Shown: positions 62,311 through 64,000 of the stretch, piece after piece
Position numbering within the stretch: position 1 is the stretch's first letter
Layout of the letters: each line of letters begins with the position of its first letter
NCBI GenBank assembly: GCA_905116865.2
Contig: CAJHNH020006201.1
Coordinates: 186,001 to 250,000, forward strand
DNA from: Candidula unifasciata
Lineage: Eukaryota; Mollusca; Gastropoda; Stylommatophora; Geomitridae
DNA: 64,000 bases
Direction: 5' to 3'
Notes under the pieces: model-generated
What the model was told of the DNA's origin: nothing
What the model saw: only the letters and a program-made list of their open reading frames with translations
Databases searched by the model: none
Made by a program: the position numbers and the translations under genes

Positions 62311-63797
62311 AAATTCTGTGAATTTCTGCTATTTCAGTAGCCTCATATGTTCATCATAAACTGATACTTCTGTATCTATGTTTTAAAAAAAAACACACAC
62401 ACACACAACTGGTTATTCATTTGACCGCAGTGCTAATGGACAGTATTATGCAGATTTCCCTGTCCGACTGGAAATAAAAATGGCTGGGACCAGAAGCAGA
62501 AGGTACTCACAAATATTCTTTTTTTCTTCCTTGGCAACACGTCCTCCCAAAAAAAGCACGACTAATTAAACAGCAGCCAAGGATTTTAATACTGAGATTC
62601 ACACACACAAAACACATTCCGCCTGATCGGATTTTTGTCTTTTTCTAAATTATTTGTTACAAAAAAAAAAATAAAAAAGACACACAATCAGTTTCTCTAG
62701 TGATAGTTTCCTCTAGACAAAAAGGGGGAGCCTGATCAGCTCATGTTAAGAAGAATCTTCCACGATAAATGCATGAGATCGGAGAACTATTACTGCCATC
62801 AAATTATGTAGCTGACGTTCTTCTCAGATGTTCATCTCTGAACCTATCTGCAATCATTTTTTTTTTGGGTACACAAATGCCACATACATGATGATAGATA
62901 CTGTCAACCGTGACCCCCACACCAAAGTATCACCTCCAAGGATACACTGTTGCAGAGATCCTCTTTCCCTCGCACAGCAACATAAACCAGTGGGGTAAGA
63001 CATACTGCACCTTCACAAGCGCTGTAATTAGCATATGACTAAGAACAGAATCTAGATTCTCTTATCCAGTTCACTTTTCTTGGCCCATCTCTGCCTGACC
63101 TTCTCAGACTCTTCTACATCGGAGGTCGGAGGGGTGTCAGGTTGTCTTGCTTCCATTTATGTCAGTGCCTATATTTCATGTTCTATACTACACAACTACA
63201 CAGCTTTCAATTACCCCAGAACATTACACCCCCCCCCCCCCCCCAAACAGCCTGAGCCTAGGTCACAGGAGAGACGCTTTTCGAAGAAAGCAGTACAACA
63301 TGACACCGTTGTGACCTAGATCAACTGAGAAAGTGTATAGATGGGCCGGAAAACATGAACAGGACCCTATTATACAAGTAGCCAAAGTAGCATAGTAATC
63401 CAACACAGAACTGCTGCCATTAGGCGCCACACAGTGAGGGATATGATCCAGACTCTTCTGGACTTGTCTGACGTACAATGAGGATATTCTGTTGATTCAC
63501 TAACTAACTATAGATCCTCTAGCAGCAGACAGACAGACAGCAGAAAACATTCTGGGAGAGAAGTCATACTGAAAAAACTGACCACATCATCCATCAAGTA
63601 CAAAAAAGATCAATAAAAATTTGGAGCAAGGACCAAGTCAGGATAAAAGGTCCTTTACTTTACTCAGTAAGAACCAGGTGTATCAATATATGATGATTTG
63701 TTTTGTATACTACTTCTTCTTCTTCCCAATCTTTGCTTCTAGTCACCTCATTCAAATGTTGGGGATATTTAAGGGGATCCTGTGTGCTTTTTTCTCA
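62311..63797. other. Intergenic, mixed repeat debris
   Basis: Includes a (CA) run at 62394-62407, a weak LINE E-like piece at 62740-62800, a C-run at 63228-63244, and an S-body end at 63555-63665 ('ggtcctttactttactc'). No exon recognised. Confidence 0.45.
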
Positions 63798-64000
63798 CAC
63801 ATTGTGGAAGCTTAACTTCACAACTTGAACCCTGCCACCCCCAAGAAAACCAGTTTTCTAACACATTGTGGAAACTGAACTTCACAACTTGAACCCTGCC
63901 ACCCCCAAGAAAACCAGTTTTCTAACACATTGTGGAAGCTAAACTTCACAACTTGAACTCTGCCGTCCCAAGAAAGCCAGTTTTCTAACACATTGTGGAA
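63798..64000. repeat. Minisatellite, ~64-bp unit, runs off the window
   Basis: Just over three copies of 'cacattgtggaagctaaact' with 'ccaagaaaaccagttttcta'. The array continues past the right edge. Confidence 0.9.

Overview
The window is animal nuclear DNA, most likely from a mollusc and possibly a gastropod. The animal assignment is firm: there are split genes with GT-AG introns, animal-type orthologues, and many non-LTR, tRNA-SINE, Penelope and piggyBac relics. The mollusc assignment is inference from the overall repeat types. There is no prokaryotic operon, CRISPR array or phage.

Two host genes are recognisable, arranged head to head. On the minus strand, from 17900 leftwards past the window edge, lies RBCK1 (HOIL-1), a ubiquitin-ligase subunit of the linear ubiquitin assembly complex. 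Seven coding exons are present. They encode the N-terminal helix, the ubiquitin-like domain, a low-complexity linker and the NZF zinc finger. The RING-IBR-RING half must lie left of position 1. On the plus strand, from 28317 to 59636, lies LONP2, the peroxisomal Lon protease. Seventeen coding exons were traced, from the start codon to the SKL stop, a perfect PTS1 peroxisomal import signal. Two places are unresolved: the variable linker between exons 5 and 6, and a reading-phase conflict between exons 14 and 15.

Everything else is intron, intergenic DNA and repeats. Between the genes (17.9-28.3 kb) is a pile-up of non-LTR retrotransposon pieces. It includes one intact 419-codon Gag-like ORF with three CCHC knuckles and no reverse transcriptase behind it. 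In the introns I distinguish several families. LINE A carries an RNase H domain. LINE B to G are further C-terminal relics. R1 is an abundant, roughly 280-bp, (GAA)n-tailed retroposon. S1 is a tRNA-headed SINE with four copies, all with target-site duplications. Other tRNA-like SINEs share its central body. There are also a gutted piggyBac element and small relatives with TTAA ends, and a Penelope GIY-YIG fragment. Many minisatellites are present; one is fused to the RBCK1 exon 1 splice donor. A large nested inverted repeat lies in LONP2 intron 1.

The two proteins act in different pathways (linear ubiquitin signalling and peroxisomal protein quality control), so their adjacency need not be functional. 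The most unusual observations are the splice-donor minisatellite, the retroposed R1 family without a tRNA head, the Gag-only element, the long hairpin in LONP2 intron 1, and the apparently missing LONP2 linker exon.
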